A stretch of DNA of 64,000 nucleotides from Delphinus delphis (lineage: Eukaryota > Chordata > Mammalia > Artiodactyla > Delphinidae), in NCBI RefSeq assembly GCF_949987515.2, contig NC_082689.1, positions 67,269,746 to 67,333,745 of the forward strand, written 5' to 3'. A program made the translations under genes and the position numbers. This document shows positions 36,223 to 46,272 of the stretch, in pieces (within the stretch, counting starts at the first letter, position 1; each line of letters starts with the position of its first letter). The notes under the pieces are model-generated. The model had not been told where the DNA came from, made no database searches, and saw only the letters and a program-made list of their open reading frames with translations.

Positions 36223-36258
36223 ATCTAATTTAGTACATCAAATTGTACTAAATTAGAT
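36223..36258. repeat. Perfect 15-bp inverted repeat
   Basis: atctaatttagtaca (36223-36237) is followed by a 6-nt spacer and its exact complement (36244-36258). No transposon family recognised around it. Confidence 0.9.
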
Positions 36259-36679
36259 AGAACAATATAGTATGCTAAAACCTCAAAGACTGCCACAAAT
36301 TGCAAAAAAAGAAAAAAATCGGAGAATGATTTTCACTGATCAGAGAAGGATTTTTTTCAGGTCCTGAGGGCTCTTCTAGTCCAACTTCCCATGTGGTTCA
36401 AGAGTCTCTTTTATAAGAGTCCTTGTGCGTCGACCATCCAGGCTCTGCCCAAATGCACCCAGTAATGGGAGGCTCCCCCTCTCCTGTGCCTGTGTTTTTG
36501 GCACAATATTTGAGAGCTACTTTTCATAATCTGGATAATGAATATCTACTAATGACAATTTTGGCTCACACTAAAGCTTTTGGAAAATTAGATCATTCTA
36601 GATTTAAAAAATATATAGATTCAATTACATTTGCAAATCAGTTGTATAATGTAGACATGGGGGTGTCAAATACAGCAAA
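36259..36679. other. Unique stretch
   Basis: The 91-codon plus-strand frame (36423-36698) has no domain and no splice context. Nothing else seen. Confidence 0.45.
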
Positions 36680-36689
36680 TCATGGACAT

Positions 36690-36965
36690 GGATCTTAACA
36701 TCCAGGAGCACATAGCTTATAAGGAGGAAGACTCAAAACAAATAATCACAACATGGTGTAATAGGGGCAATGATAGAAGTATGAACATACTACAGAGGTA
36801 GCACAGAAGAGGATTTAATAGATTTAAAGGAGGTGTCTTACAACAGGTGAGTTTTCATTGAGCAACTAACTGAGATGAATGGTGAGGGAGAAGGAAATGT
36901 AAGGTAGAAGAAAAAGCACATACAAAGGCACTGCAGTACAGATAACATAATATATGTGGGAAATT
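36690..36965 (-). mobile_element. L2 fragment, antisense
   Basis: 'aacatggtgtaatagggg', 'gatagaagtatgaacatac', 'gcacagaagaggatttaa', 'ggaggtgtcttacaacagg' and 'acatacaaaggcactgcag' follow the antisense L2 3' region. An L1M 3' end begins about 50 bp downstream. Confidence 0.6.
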
Positions 36966-37009
36966 GCAAGAGAGTGGCCAAGTTAGGTCCCCCCTCCTTT
37001 ATTTTTATA

Positions 37010-37556
37010 ATTGATTTTCTTAACAGATTTATTGAAGTATATTTGGTACACAAAAAATCTAATGTTTGCAATTTGATGAGTTTGGAAATATGTCTACACC
37101 TATGAAAACGTCACCACAATCAAGGCAATAAATATATCCATTGCCTCCAAAAGTTTCCTCATGTCCCTTTTTTCCCATTTTTGTTTTTGTGGTAAAAACA
37201 CTTAACATGAGAGCTACTCTCTCAAATTATTTAAGTGTGTAACAGCATCGTTAGCTGTAGGCACTTTGTAGTTCAGTAGATCTCTAGAACTTTTTCCATC
37301 TTGTATAACTGAAATTTTATACCTATTGAACAACAATGGATTCCCCCATTTCCCCTCCCCGCCCAGCCCCTGGCAACCACCATTCTACTCTGATTCAGTG
37401 AGTTTGACTGTTTTAGATACTGCATAATGGTGAAGTCATGCAGCATTTGTCCATCTGTGACTGGCGTATTTCACTTAGCGTGATGTGCTCCAGGTTCATT
37501 TATGCTTTTTGCATCTAAATGTAATGCATCTCTTTTTGTTAAATTCTGCCTTGTTG
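37010..37556 (-). mobile_element. Old L1M 3' UTR, antisense
   Basis: Starts with the 'tttattgaagtatatttgg' L1 3' terminus, then 'gtcaccacaatcaaggcaat', 'gtagttcagtagatctctag', 'cctggcaaccaccattctac' and 'tgtgctccaggttcattta' in L1M order. Contains a C-rich tract at 37343-37370 (G-rich on the L1 sense strand). No coding frame. Confidence 0.75.
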
Positions 37557-37557
37557 A

Positions 37558-38440
37558 ATGATTTATTAATCCATCTTACAAATAAATATTGAGTATCATG
37601 CACGTTCCAGGCACTATTGTTAAGTGCTGAGCAGAGAGGAATGAACAAAACTGGCACATTTCTCTGCCTTTATGAAGCTGGCATTCTAATAAACAGGATA
37701 CCTAAATTATATATATATATGTATGTGTATACATATTTATTTATAGTTAATGAGTAAATGCTGAAGAAAAAATGTAAAGGAAATGGGGATGGGAAATCTG
37801 AGGGAAGAAAAAAAGGTGTTACAAATTTAGATATGGTGGTCAAGTAAGTTTCACCAAGAATAGCGAGTCATTTGGTTCTGGGATTGGTCATTCCAGGTAG
37901 AAGGAATGGGAAAGCTCTGGAGGGGAAGGTGTGCATGGTGTGTCCAAGAAACAAGAGGAAGACAGTGTGGCTGAAGTGGAATTAGCAAAGAGGAGATTGG
38001 GATGAGATCAGAAAGAAAAGCTGGCTTTATATGTCACTGCAAGAAATTTGAGCTTTTAGTTTGGAAAGCCCCTGGAGGATTTTGAGTGGAGGAATGACAT
38101 GAGTGACTTTTACATTGTAATAGATCATTTTGGCTGCTGAATTGAGAATAGACCAGAGCTGGCCATGGGAAAAGGAAGGAGACCAGGTTTGTTTTGTTTT
38201 GTTTTGTTTTGAGGGAGGGGAGGTTGCTCTTGCAGGTATTTGTGGCTTGGGTTAGAATGGTAGCAGTGGAAGTGGTGAAAATCAGTTCTCTTCTGGATAA
38301 TTTTGAAGGTAGAATTAGCTGAAGGATTGGATGCACAATATGAAAGAAAGTCATAGAATACTTTATAACTTTTGGCTGAGCAGCTGAAAGAACAGAGTTG
38401 TCATTTACCTAAATGGAGAAGAGCAGCAGGTGAGAGACTA
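37558..38440 (-). mobile_element. L2 LINE 3' region, antisense
   Basis: A long ordered antisense L2: 'ccaggcactattgttaagtg', 'ctgcctttatgaagctggc', 'atatggtggtcaagtaagtt', 'cattccaggtagaaggaat', 'gacagtgtggctgaagtgg', 'tttggctgctgaattgagaa', 'ttggctgagcagctgaaa'. TA-rich and GTTTT simple repeats (37707-37735, 38187-38210) interrupt it. The frame at 38034-38354 is an artefact of this repeat. Confidence 0.72.
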
Positions 38441-39849
38441 GATGACATGGCTGTGACTAGTTTAGCTGTAGTCATCTTTCAATTCAGGCGTAGGTTTAAA
38501 TGTGGAGGGTGTAAATTCAGTCAGGAAAGCCAGGGAGAGGCGAGAGCTAAGAGCCTGTGCAAGAGAATGGTTGTAATGATTGAATCGTGGAATTTAAACT
38601 GGCTAAGGAGAGTAGTGAGGGCATCAGGGGGTGTAGGAGGGTCAGTGAAAGGTGGTGGGAACAGTGATTGTAGATCTCATTCTCAGAGCAATCAAAAGAC
38701 ATTAGACTGTGGTACTGTAGGAAGTGACCTGGAAAGATTATTCTGGTTATGTATTATATTAGTTATTCCTCCTAGTATGTGTCATCTAAATTCTATTGAA
38801 TTATTCACATCTTTATTTTTTTTAAGTGCTTTGCTCAGGATAGTAGTATTTACTCCATTCTCTTAATGTCAGTGTGACATTATTAAAAAGACAAATCAAC
38901 TCAGTTGTGCAAGTTATTTTTACAAAACTCATCTTGCTTTCTAATGATCATTATATGCTTTTCATTATATTAACAGTTCTTTTCAAACGTTCACAAAATA
39001 TCTCTTTTAAAATGTTCCTGATTATTGATATTAGCCTCATAGATCTGTTTGTAGAATTTACACCCTCCAGATCAGTGGCTTCCAAATGTTTTTGATAGTA
39101 CGCCCTTTACAGTAAAATATTTCTATGAATTTGTATCCCAACATATGTTTGTGTATAAATTATGTTCTTAAAATATAATCAAATACAAATATGATAAATA
39201 TAAATATATTATAAAACTTGGCCAATTATATAGTAACTGAAAAAGAATGAAGTTGAATGCAACATTGTTTATTTTTTTATTTTCAGCATGAACACTTTTC
39301 TCATTTAATTTAATAATTATAGTTAATAATTCTGATATTTTAGTAATAGTGACATGGTTGTATTAGACCTGATGAGATCATCATTGACTTTTAACTCATA
39401 AATGTTTGATAGGAAATTTGCCCAAAGGGGAAGAGGAATCTTAGCATTGCTGTTTTCTAATTGTTCAGTTGTACTTGTGTTAAGAGAATTGTCTTTGATC
39501 CATGGTTCCTTTGCAAGAGTCTTTTTTGAATTTCTTGTCGTTTTGTGAGGGTGAATTTCATTAAAACTGGACAATATAATCTGTAAATCTGCTTAACCTG
39601 TACTCTTAAATTGGAATAGTTTAAATAGGAGCAAAGGCCACCTGTCTTATTGAACTTCTACTGTTCCATGGGATGTCTGCATAAACCAGTAGAGCACATG
39701 TAATGGTCCCATATTTGGGCTCAGTAAGGACGGCCTTGGCAATCTGTATATTAGTACAGCTTCATATGTTATTTCTAGGCTAAAAAATACAAAGAAAAGA
39801 AAACTAATATTTCATTTCCAACCCTAATGAATTGTCTTATTTTCTCCTT
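38441..39849. other. Mostly unique stretch
   Basis: The 164-codon plus-strand frame at 38372-38866, the longest open frame outside L1, starts inside the L2 and runs into unique DNA. It shows no domain or composition typical of a protein. A weak hAT-terminus-like word lies at 39070-39090. Confidence 0.4.
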
Positions 39850-39985
39850 GCCATAGAGACTACTGTCTTAGTCTGTCAAATGCATGAGAGAATAAACTAT
39901 TTCTCTTTCACTGTTCTATTTGCCACATCTATCACAGGAATTAATATATATTACGTGCTCAATAAATATTTGGTGGATAAATTAA
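39850..39985 (+). mobile_element. L2 3' end, sense
   Basis: Ends with 'attacgtgctcaataaatat' then 'ttggtggataaatta', the L2 3' terminus, preceded by 'gtctgtcaaatgcatgagag' in the position of 'ctagaatgtaagctccatgag'. Confidence 0.6.
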
Positions 39986-40256
39986 TCCATGAACTACCTC
40001 TGATTTAAAACTTAGGAGCCTCCTTTTTTCCAGTATTTTGACACTTCTTTGCATTTTATGGTTTCACATACATTTCTCACAGTAGTTATAAAATCACATT
40101 TGCTTGTCATCATCCTGAAATAGGATATGGTTATATCTCATACTATACAGAACTTATTTGAAAACTTATGGTCAAATCCCATTTTAAAATTGTCTCTTTT
40201 TGTGTGTGATGGGTGGCTACCCTTCTGTTGTTTGTTTATTCCCTCATATTATTCTA

Positions 40257-40294
40257 ACATATTTTGCTTTTAATGTTTTTAAAGCAAAATATGT
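40257..40294. repeat. 14-bp inverted repeat, 10-nt spacer
   Basis: acatattttgcttt (40257-40270) pairs exactly with aaagcaaaatatgt (40281-40294). AT-rich surroundings; no family recognised. The rest of 39986-40625 holds nothing I can name. Confidence 0.85.
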
Positions 40295-40626
40295 ATATTA
40301 TATATGTGAAGTAATCTAACCTAACATGTGACAAAAATCAAGTTCCATAGCTATAAATCCCTGTCAGTTTGCCCATGATGACTTCCAGGAACAAGGTTAG
40401 TTACCTTTTTCTTTACTGATTCCCCCAATCCCAGTGCCAACTCTGAGAAACTCTAGAGCTATCTGAAAAATGGGCATACATGAGCTGACATCCTTCTTGT
40501 GGGCACTACTTTTCTGCCATCATAGGAAAAAATTTAACTAACAGAGCATATGGAAAACACTTGTTCAGGGAATAGTATATGGAAGCTAAAATTCCTCATA
40601 CCCCTAAAACTTCACTCATTATTTAT

Positions 40627-40826
40627 TTATTTTTGCGGTACGCGGGCCTCGCCCTGTTGTGACCTCTCCCGTTGCAAAGCACAGGCTCCGGACCTGCAGG
40701 CTCAGTGGCCATGGCTCACGGGCCTAGCTGCTCCGCGGCATGTGGGATCTTCCTGGACCGGGGCATGAACCCGTGTCCCCTGCATCAGCAGGCGGACTCT
40801 CAACCACTGCACCACCAGGGAAGCCC
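40627..40826 (-). mobile_element. CHR-type tRNA-Glu SINE (short form)
   Basis: Same antisense SINE body as at 11.05 and 18.12 kb, with a (TTTA)n-like tail instead of oligo-T and a slightly decayed possible duplication (ctcattatttat at 40615-40626, ctctttattgat at 40826-40837, 10 of 12). Probably an older insertion than the 11-kb copy. Confidence 0.9.
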
Positions 40827-40964
40827 TCTTTATTGATAGTATGTGTCCCTCACTTCATTCATTTTTGCTAAAGAGGTAAGGATTCTCTTGATATAACTCC
40901 TTTACTTGCTACACTGTGGTTGTCACCTCTACTCTTTTGATACCTACAGACATCTTTGAGGTCC

Positions 40965-41100
40965 TTTTTAAGAAATTATTGAGATAACATTGGTTTATAA
41001 CAGTATGAAAGTTTTATGTATACAACATTATACTTCTACTTCTGTACACACTACAGTATGCTCACCATGGGGTCAACTGTATGGAGATGAATGCAAAATA
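40965..41100 (-). mobile_element. Old L1M 3' end fragment, antisense
   Basis: 'ttattgagataacattggt', 'gttttatgtatacaacatta', 'cacactacagtatgctcac' match the antisense L1M tail. Short and diverged. Confidence 0.5.
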
Positions 41101-42055
41101 ATATTTGGAGTCCTTTTGTAATTGAATGTGTTTGTTGTCTTAGATAACGTGAAATCTTTCTGTCAGTTATTAAAATCTTAAATAGAGAAGAAAGTAAATA
41201 AAACTGAGGATGTTTTTAGGTGATTCCACCTTTTTGTTTTTCGACATGCTGTTGTGTTTTTCTTTTTCTTCTGTTAAGAAAATGGCTTCTTATTCATTAT
41301 TCCTTCACAATCACTGTATAACCCCTCTCAGAAGTATTTTCTCTGTCACATAGTGTCCCCATGTCCCCCACTGATGACAAGAGGCTTGTCTGTCAGCATA
41401 TACAGGGCAACTGTAGCTAGTATTTTTCCCTTAACACTTTTGTTATGTTTGAGAAAAAATAAATTTCCCATTACTTTGGGAACTAGTTTAATCTGACAAA
41501 AATACAACTTAGATTTCAGAGGGAGTTTATATTTCAACATGTCACGTTATCTGACATTTCTTCTTTTCGTGTAACAGTTAAGTGATGAGGGAGAACTTGC
41601 AGTCAGCTTTTTGAACAGATTCATTTGAGATTTCATTTGAGAGTTCATGTTCACATGTGGTCAAACGTCTGGAAGTCTGGTTAGTTTAAAATGTATTTAA
41701 ACTAATTCTCTACTGCCAAGCAAACATACTTGTTTAAAAGATTGTGACATATATTCTCTGTGAAGATGCAAGATAATTTTTTGGAAGAATGAGAATGATT
41801 TTTTAAAATGTGCTTTCATTTTAATTTATCGAGGTATCAGGATTGCCAAGGCCAAATCCAAAAAGAATTAGTAATAGAAAAATGGTCTGGCTATTCTAAA
41901 GATAAAATTTAGTGTTTTGTTTCTGATTATAAAAGTAATGCATGTTGACTGTATTTGGGAAATATAGAAAAAAAGAGGAAAATCACCACCTATCACTAGG
42001 TAGACCTGACAGAATTGTTCTATGTTCTTGAAAAGTTAATATAACATGAGAAAGT
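41101..42055. other. Unique or unassigned stretch
   Basis: No gene. The part near 41930-42000 ('tataaaagtaatgcatgttg...') has the texture of a common old repeat that I could not assign. Confidence 0.4.
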
Positions 42056-42059
42056 TGAG

Positions 42060-42500
42060 TTTGATTTTTAACACATTTTCCTATTTCTTTAGGGGTTATT
42101 GGTTTATTCAGGCTTAATAGTTCTTGGATAGATTTTTAGTAAGTTTTTATCTTCTTAGGAACCCATCCTTTTAAGTTAAAATTTCATATTTTTATTTATT
42201 GCTGTAACTCATTAATTTATTTTCTGATTTATATTTGGATATTTTTCTTACATTTGCCTATTCCGTTGTGTGTGCAAGATCTTCAGTTTCAGGTTTTTTT
42301 TTTTTTTAAGTAGTTTAGTTTCTGCTTTATTACTTTCATTTGTTTATTATTAACATAAACCTCCCACCCCAAGCTATTGAATTAAATGCTAAGTTCATTG
42401 AGTTTTAGTCTTCCTTATTAAATAATGAGAACATTTTAGGATTATTAATTAACTCTAACCACAGATTTGACTGCATCCTTTAAGTTTCGTCCTGTAGCTT
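42060..42500 (-). mobile_element. Old L1M ORF2 fragment, antisense
   Basis: 'agtttagtttctgctttatt', 'atttgtttattattaacata' and 'gactgcatcctttaagttt' lie in the order of the antisense L1 ORF2 region just upstream of the reverse-transcriptase core. Highly decayed. Confidence 0.5.
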
Positions 42501-42964
42501 TTATCATGTTGTTATTTTGTATATAGTCTGTAACAGCAGCTGTGTTTTCTTCTGTTATCTGGACCAGATTTCCTTAGGAGCTTGGTTGCTAGTGTCTTAG
42601 AAGCTACCATACTGCTGACTGAAGTAGTTAGAACTACTGCACAGTCTCCTTATAAGGAGGGCCCATCTCCTTCTAAGACAGGGCTTCCCACGATTGGCAT
42701 TGGCATCCCATTATGGCAAGCATGGACAATAGTAGTATGTGTACAGCCCAGTGGGGTAGACAGTTAAGGCTGCTTCCGGGTGAAATGCCTGGTTTAGGAG
42801 CTTTGGGGCACAGAGCCTGCTCACCCGCCCTCAGAGCTAAGAGACCATCATCCTGGTACCTATTCTTGACACACCAGTTGGGAATTTCTACTTTGAGAGA
42901 CTTTCAAGACCACATTCATCAGTGTCAGAGGTCCAGGTCTCCACATGTAACTGTTAATCAACTA
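42501..42964. other. Unique stretch, slightly GC-richer
   Basis: Two short plus-strand frames (42582-42767, 42713-42985) overlap here; neither shows a domain. No repeat recognised. Confidence 0.4.
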
Positions 42965-42969
42965 AGTTC

Positions 42970-43860
42970 TTTAAAAATTTATTAAGATTTACTATACATA
43001 CAGTAAAAAGTCTCCCTTTCTAGCGTACAGTTTTATGAAATTTGACAAACACCTGCAGTCATGTAGCTACCACTACAATCAAGAATAGAACAATTCTATT
43101 ACTCCAAGCATTTCCCTTGGGCCCTATTTCATCTATTCCTCTTTCACCCCCAGACCCTAAGCAACAACTGGTCTGTTTCATACCCTATGGTTTTGCCTTC
43201 CTAGAATACTACATACTTGGAATCAGACATTATGCATTCTTTTGAATCTGGTTTCTTTCATTTAGCATAATGCAGTTGAGATTCATCCATGTTTCTGTGT
43301 GTATCAGTAGTTTGTTTCTTCTTTTTTAAATAACTTTATTAATTTTTTATTTTTGGCTGCATTGGGTCTTTGTTTCTTCTCCCCTTGGAGAGAGGGGGGC
43401 TGGGGGGGCTACTTTACACTGCGGTTGTGCGGGCTTCTCATTGTGGTGGTTTCTCTTGTTGCAGAGCATGGGCTCTAGGCACGCGAGCTTCAGTAGTTGT
43501 GGCTCTTGGGCTCTAGAGCGCAGGCTCAGTAGTTGTGGCACCAGCTTAGTTGCTCCGCCGCATGTGGGATCTTCCCGGACCAGGGCTTGAACCCGTGTCC
43601 CCTGCACTGGCAGGCGGACTCCCAACCACTGCGCCACCAGGGAAGACCCAGTAGTTTGTTTCTTTCTCTTTTTGGTTGAGTAGTATTCCATTGTATGGAT
43701 GTCTCTTTCAGTGACCAGCTGCAGGACATACGAATTGTTCCCAAGTTGTAGTAATCAGGATAAAGCTGCTGTCATGATTTGAATACAGTTTGTTTTTTGT
43801 TTTATTTTTTGAGTGAACATAGTTTCATTTCTCTTGGATAAATACAGAGAAGATAGTGCT
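42970..43860 (-). mobile_element. Old L1M 3' UTR, antisense, split by a SINE
   Basis: 'aaatttattaagatttacta', 'caaacacctgcagtcatgta', 'taccactacaatcaagaat' and 'tttagcataatgcagttgag' before the SINE, then 'gagtagtattccattgtatg' and 'aataaagctgc'-type text after it, continue one L1M tail. The SINE at 43321-43648 is therefore the younger layer. Confidence 0.75.
43321..43648 (-). mobile_element. CHR-type tRNA-Glu SINE (long form)
   Basis: A longer (328-bp) member. The antisense head 'gcgccaccagggaagacc' and B-box region are shared with the short form. The body adds the 'gcaggctcagtagttgtgg' and 'gcgggcttctcattgtgg' modules, and the tail reads 'ttttggctgcattgggtctt'. It is flanked by a perfect 16-bp duplication, cagtagtttgtttctt (43305-43320 and 43649-43664). 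Confidence 0.92.
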
Positions 43861-44229
43861 GCTGCTCAATGAACAATGATTTATGTACAGCTATGAATAT
43901 TGTATAAATATAAATGTATTATTAAATGGACTTTCACTATAGCACAGAAACTTATGATGTTCTAGAAGCTAACTTTCCAATTCTTTAAGCCTGCTAACTT
44001 CTCAAGACTAAAATTCAGGTTAAAACCTTACTTCTTCACTGAAAAAGTAGAAACAGATGCAAAATCTATCATATTTCCACCACAATCTAAAACCCTTCTT
44101 ATCTCTGTGTCTGTTTCCTCCTCTTTCCTCCCTAATAAAAAGGAAAGTTCCCTTTCTTCACAAAACAGTGTATTACGAGGCTGTTTTAATTTCTCTAATA
44201 CGTATTTACAATCCCCTCTACTTAAATTT
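43861..44229. other. Unassigned stretch
   Basis: Pyrimidine-rich DNA leading into an L2-like segment; no gene recognised. Confidence 0.4.
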
Positions 44230-44350
44230 GGTTTCCACTCTCACTACCCAATCAAAACTACTTTCAGCAAAGCCACCAGTATCCTTCATGTCGCTAAATT
44301 CAATGAATTTTTGTTCTGTTTTCATCTCTAATCTCTTGTGTATTTGTCAT
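44230..44350 (+). mobile_element. L2-like fragment, sense
   Basis: 'aagccaccagtatccttcat', 'gtcgctaaattcaatgaatt' and 'ttcatctctaatctcttg' resemble the L2 coding-region words for 'gtcaccaatgacctcc ... gctaaatccaatgg ... tcctcatctt'. Weak but ordered. Confidence 0.45.
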
Positions 44351-44514
44351 TGATTCCTTTTGTTCTATTTTAAAGCTTTTGTTTCTAAAGCTGGAATACT
44401 TAATAGAGTCAAATTTAATTATTTTGAGACATTTGGAGCAGTCCTAGAGTATAATGCAGTGTTTTTCTTTTTCAGTTACAATTTGACTTTATTATTATAT
44501 TCTCCCACAAACTT

Positions 44515-44800
44515 AAATTTAAAACTTTCAAACCCACAGAAAACTTTTAAGAATAGTGAACAGAACACCCATATATCCTTCACTTTGATTCTTCAACTGT
44601 TAATATTTTGCCAAATTTGATCTGTCTCAATCTGTTTCTGTCTATAAAGAGAGATCAGTATTAATCTATACTTCTATACACACTTAAGCGAAACATTTTT
44701 CTGTATTACAGCTTATAATTTAATTTAATTTTGTATATTTAGGCCTATGATTTATTTCATGTTAATTTTTGTGTGAAGTGTGAAGTAGGGGTTGAGGTGG
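44515..44800 (-). mobile_element. Old L1M fragments, antisense
   Basis: 44515-44650 resembles an L1M tail ('gaacacccatatatccttca', 'tgttaatattttgccaaatt'). 44735-44800 resembles a decayed ORF2 piece ('ggcctatgatttatttcatg', 'gaagtgtgaagtaggggttg'). Confidence 0.5.
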
Positions 44801-45872
44801 GTTTTTTTCTCACTAAGGTTTTGGTTTTTTAAAAAATAGAGTTTATTTTTAAAGAGCTGTTATAGGTTCATAGCAAAATTGAGAAGAAGGTACAAAGATT
44901 TCCCATATATACCCTGCTCCTATGCATGCATAGCCTCCCATATTATCAATATCCCTCACCAGAGTTGTACATTTGTTGTAATTGAGAATCTACACAGCTA
45001 CATGACTGTCCCAAAGGCTGTAGTTTACATTGGGGTTTACTCTTGGTGTTGTATATTTGATGGATTTGGACAAATGTATAATGACATGTATCCACCATTA
45101 TAGTATCATACAGAGTATTTTCACTACCCTAAAAATCCTCTGTGCTCTGCCTTTTCATCCCTCCTTCCCCTTTAAACCCTAGTACCCGCCGATCTTTTTA
45201 CTGTATCTGTAGTTTTGCCTTTTCCCCAAAATGTCATATATTTAGAATCATAGAGTATGTGGCCTTTTCTGACTGGCTTCTTTTTTCTTGTAATATGCAT
45301 TTAAGTTTCCTGCATGTTTTCCATGGCTTGATAACTCATTTCTTTTTAGTACTGAATAAAATTCCATTTTCCTGACGTACCAGAATTTATTTATTCATTT
45401 TCCTACTGAAGGAGACCTTAGTTCCTTCCAAGTTTTGGCAGTTATGAATAAAGCTGCTGTATACATCTGTGTGCACATTTTTGTGTTAAGATAAGTTTTC
45501 TCCTCCTTTGGGTAAATACTAAGGAATGTGACTGCTGGATCATATGGTGAGAATATGTTTAGTTTCGTAATAAACTACCCAATTATCTTCCAAAGTTGCT
45601 GTACCATTTTGTGTCCCTACCAGCAATGTATGAGAGTTCCTGTTATTCCACATCCTCACCAGCATTTGGTGGTGTCAGTGTTCTGGATTTCAGCCATTCT
45701 AATAGGTAGGTAATGGTATCTAATTGTTGTCTTAATTTGCATTTCCCTGATGACATACGATGTGGAGCATCTTTTCACATTCTTATTTGCCATCTGTATA
45801 TCTTCTTTGGTGAGGTATCTGTTAAGGTCTTTGGCCCGTTTTCAAATGGAGTTATTTTTTTAGTGTTAAGAT

Positions 45873-46212
45873 TTAAGAGTTCTGTATGTATTTAGGATAG
45901 CAGTCTTTTATCTGATGTGTCTTTTGCAAATATTTTCCCTGAGTCTGTGGCTCAGAGACACACAGTATTTTTATTCTCTTGACATCTTTTGCACAGCAGA
46001 AAATTTTAATTTTAATGAAATCCAGTTTATCAAGTTTTTCTTTCATGGATAGTGCCTTTGGTATCCTATCTAAAAAGTGATCACTAAACCAAAAGTTATC
46101 TAGATTTTTTCCCCCTATCTTTTCTTCTAGGAGTTTTATAATTTTACGTTTCACAGTTAGGTCTGTGATCCATTTTTAATTAATTTTTGTGAAGGGTGTA
46201 AAGTTTGTGTGC

Positions 46213-46272
<60 letters not shown>

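Noticed and set aside
36423..36698. 91-codon frame with a Cys/His/Pro-rich start as a small protein
   Set aside because: No domain, no supporting context, and its end overlaps an L2 fragment.
38372..38866. 164-codon open frame, the longest outside L1
   Set aside because: It starts inside an antisense L2 and runs into unique DNA; no domain, splice sites or promoter. It is within the range expected by chance plus repeat bias.
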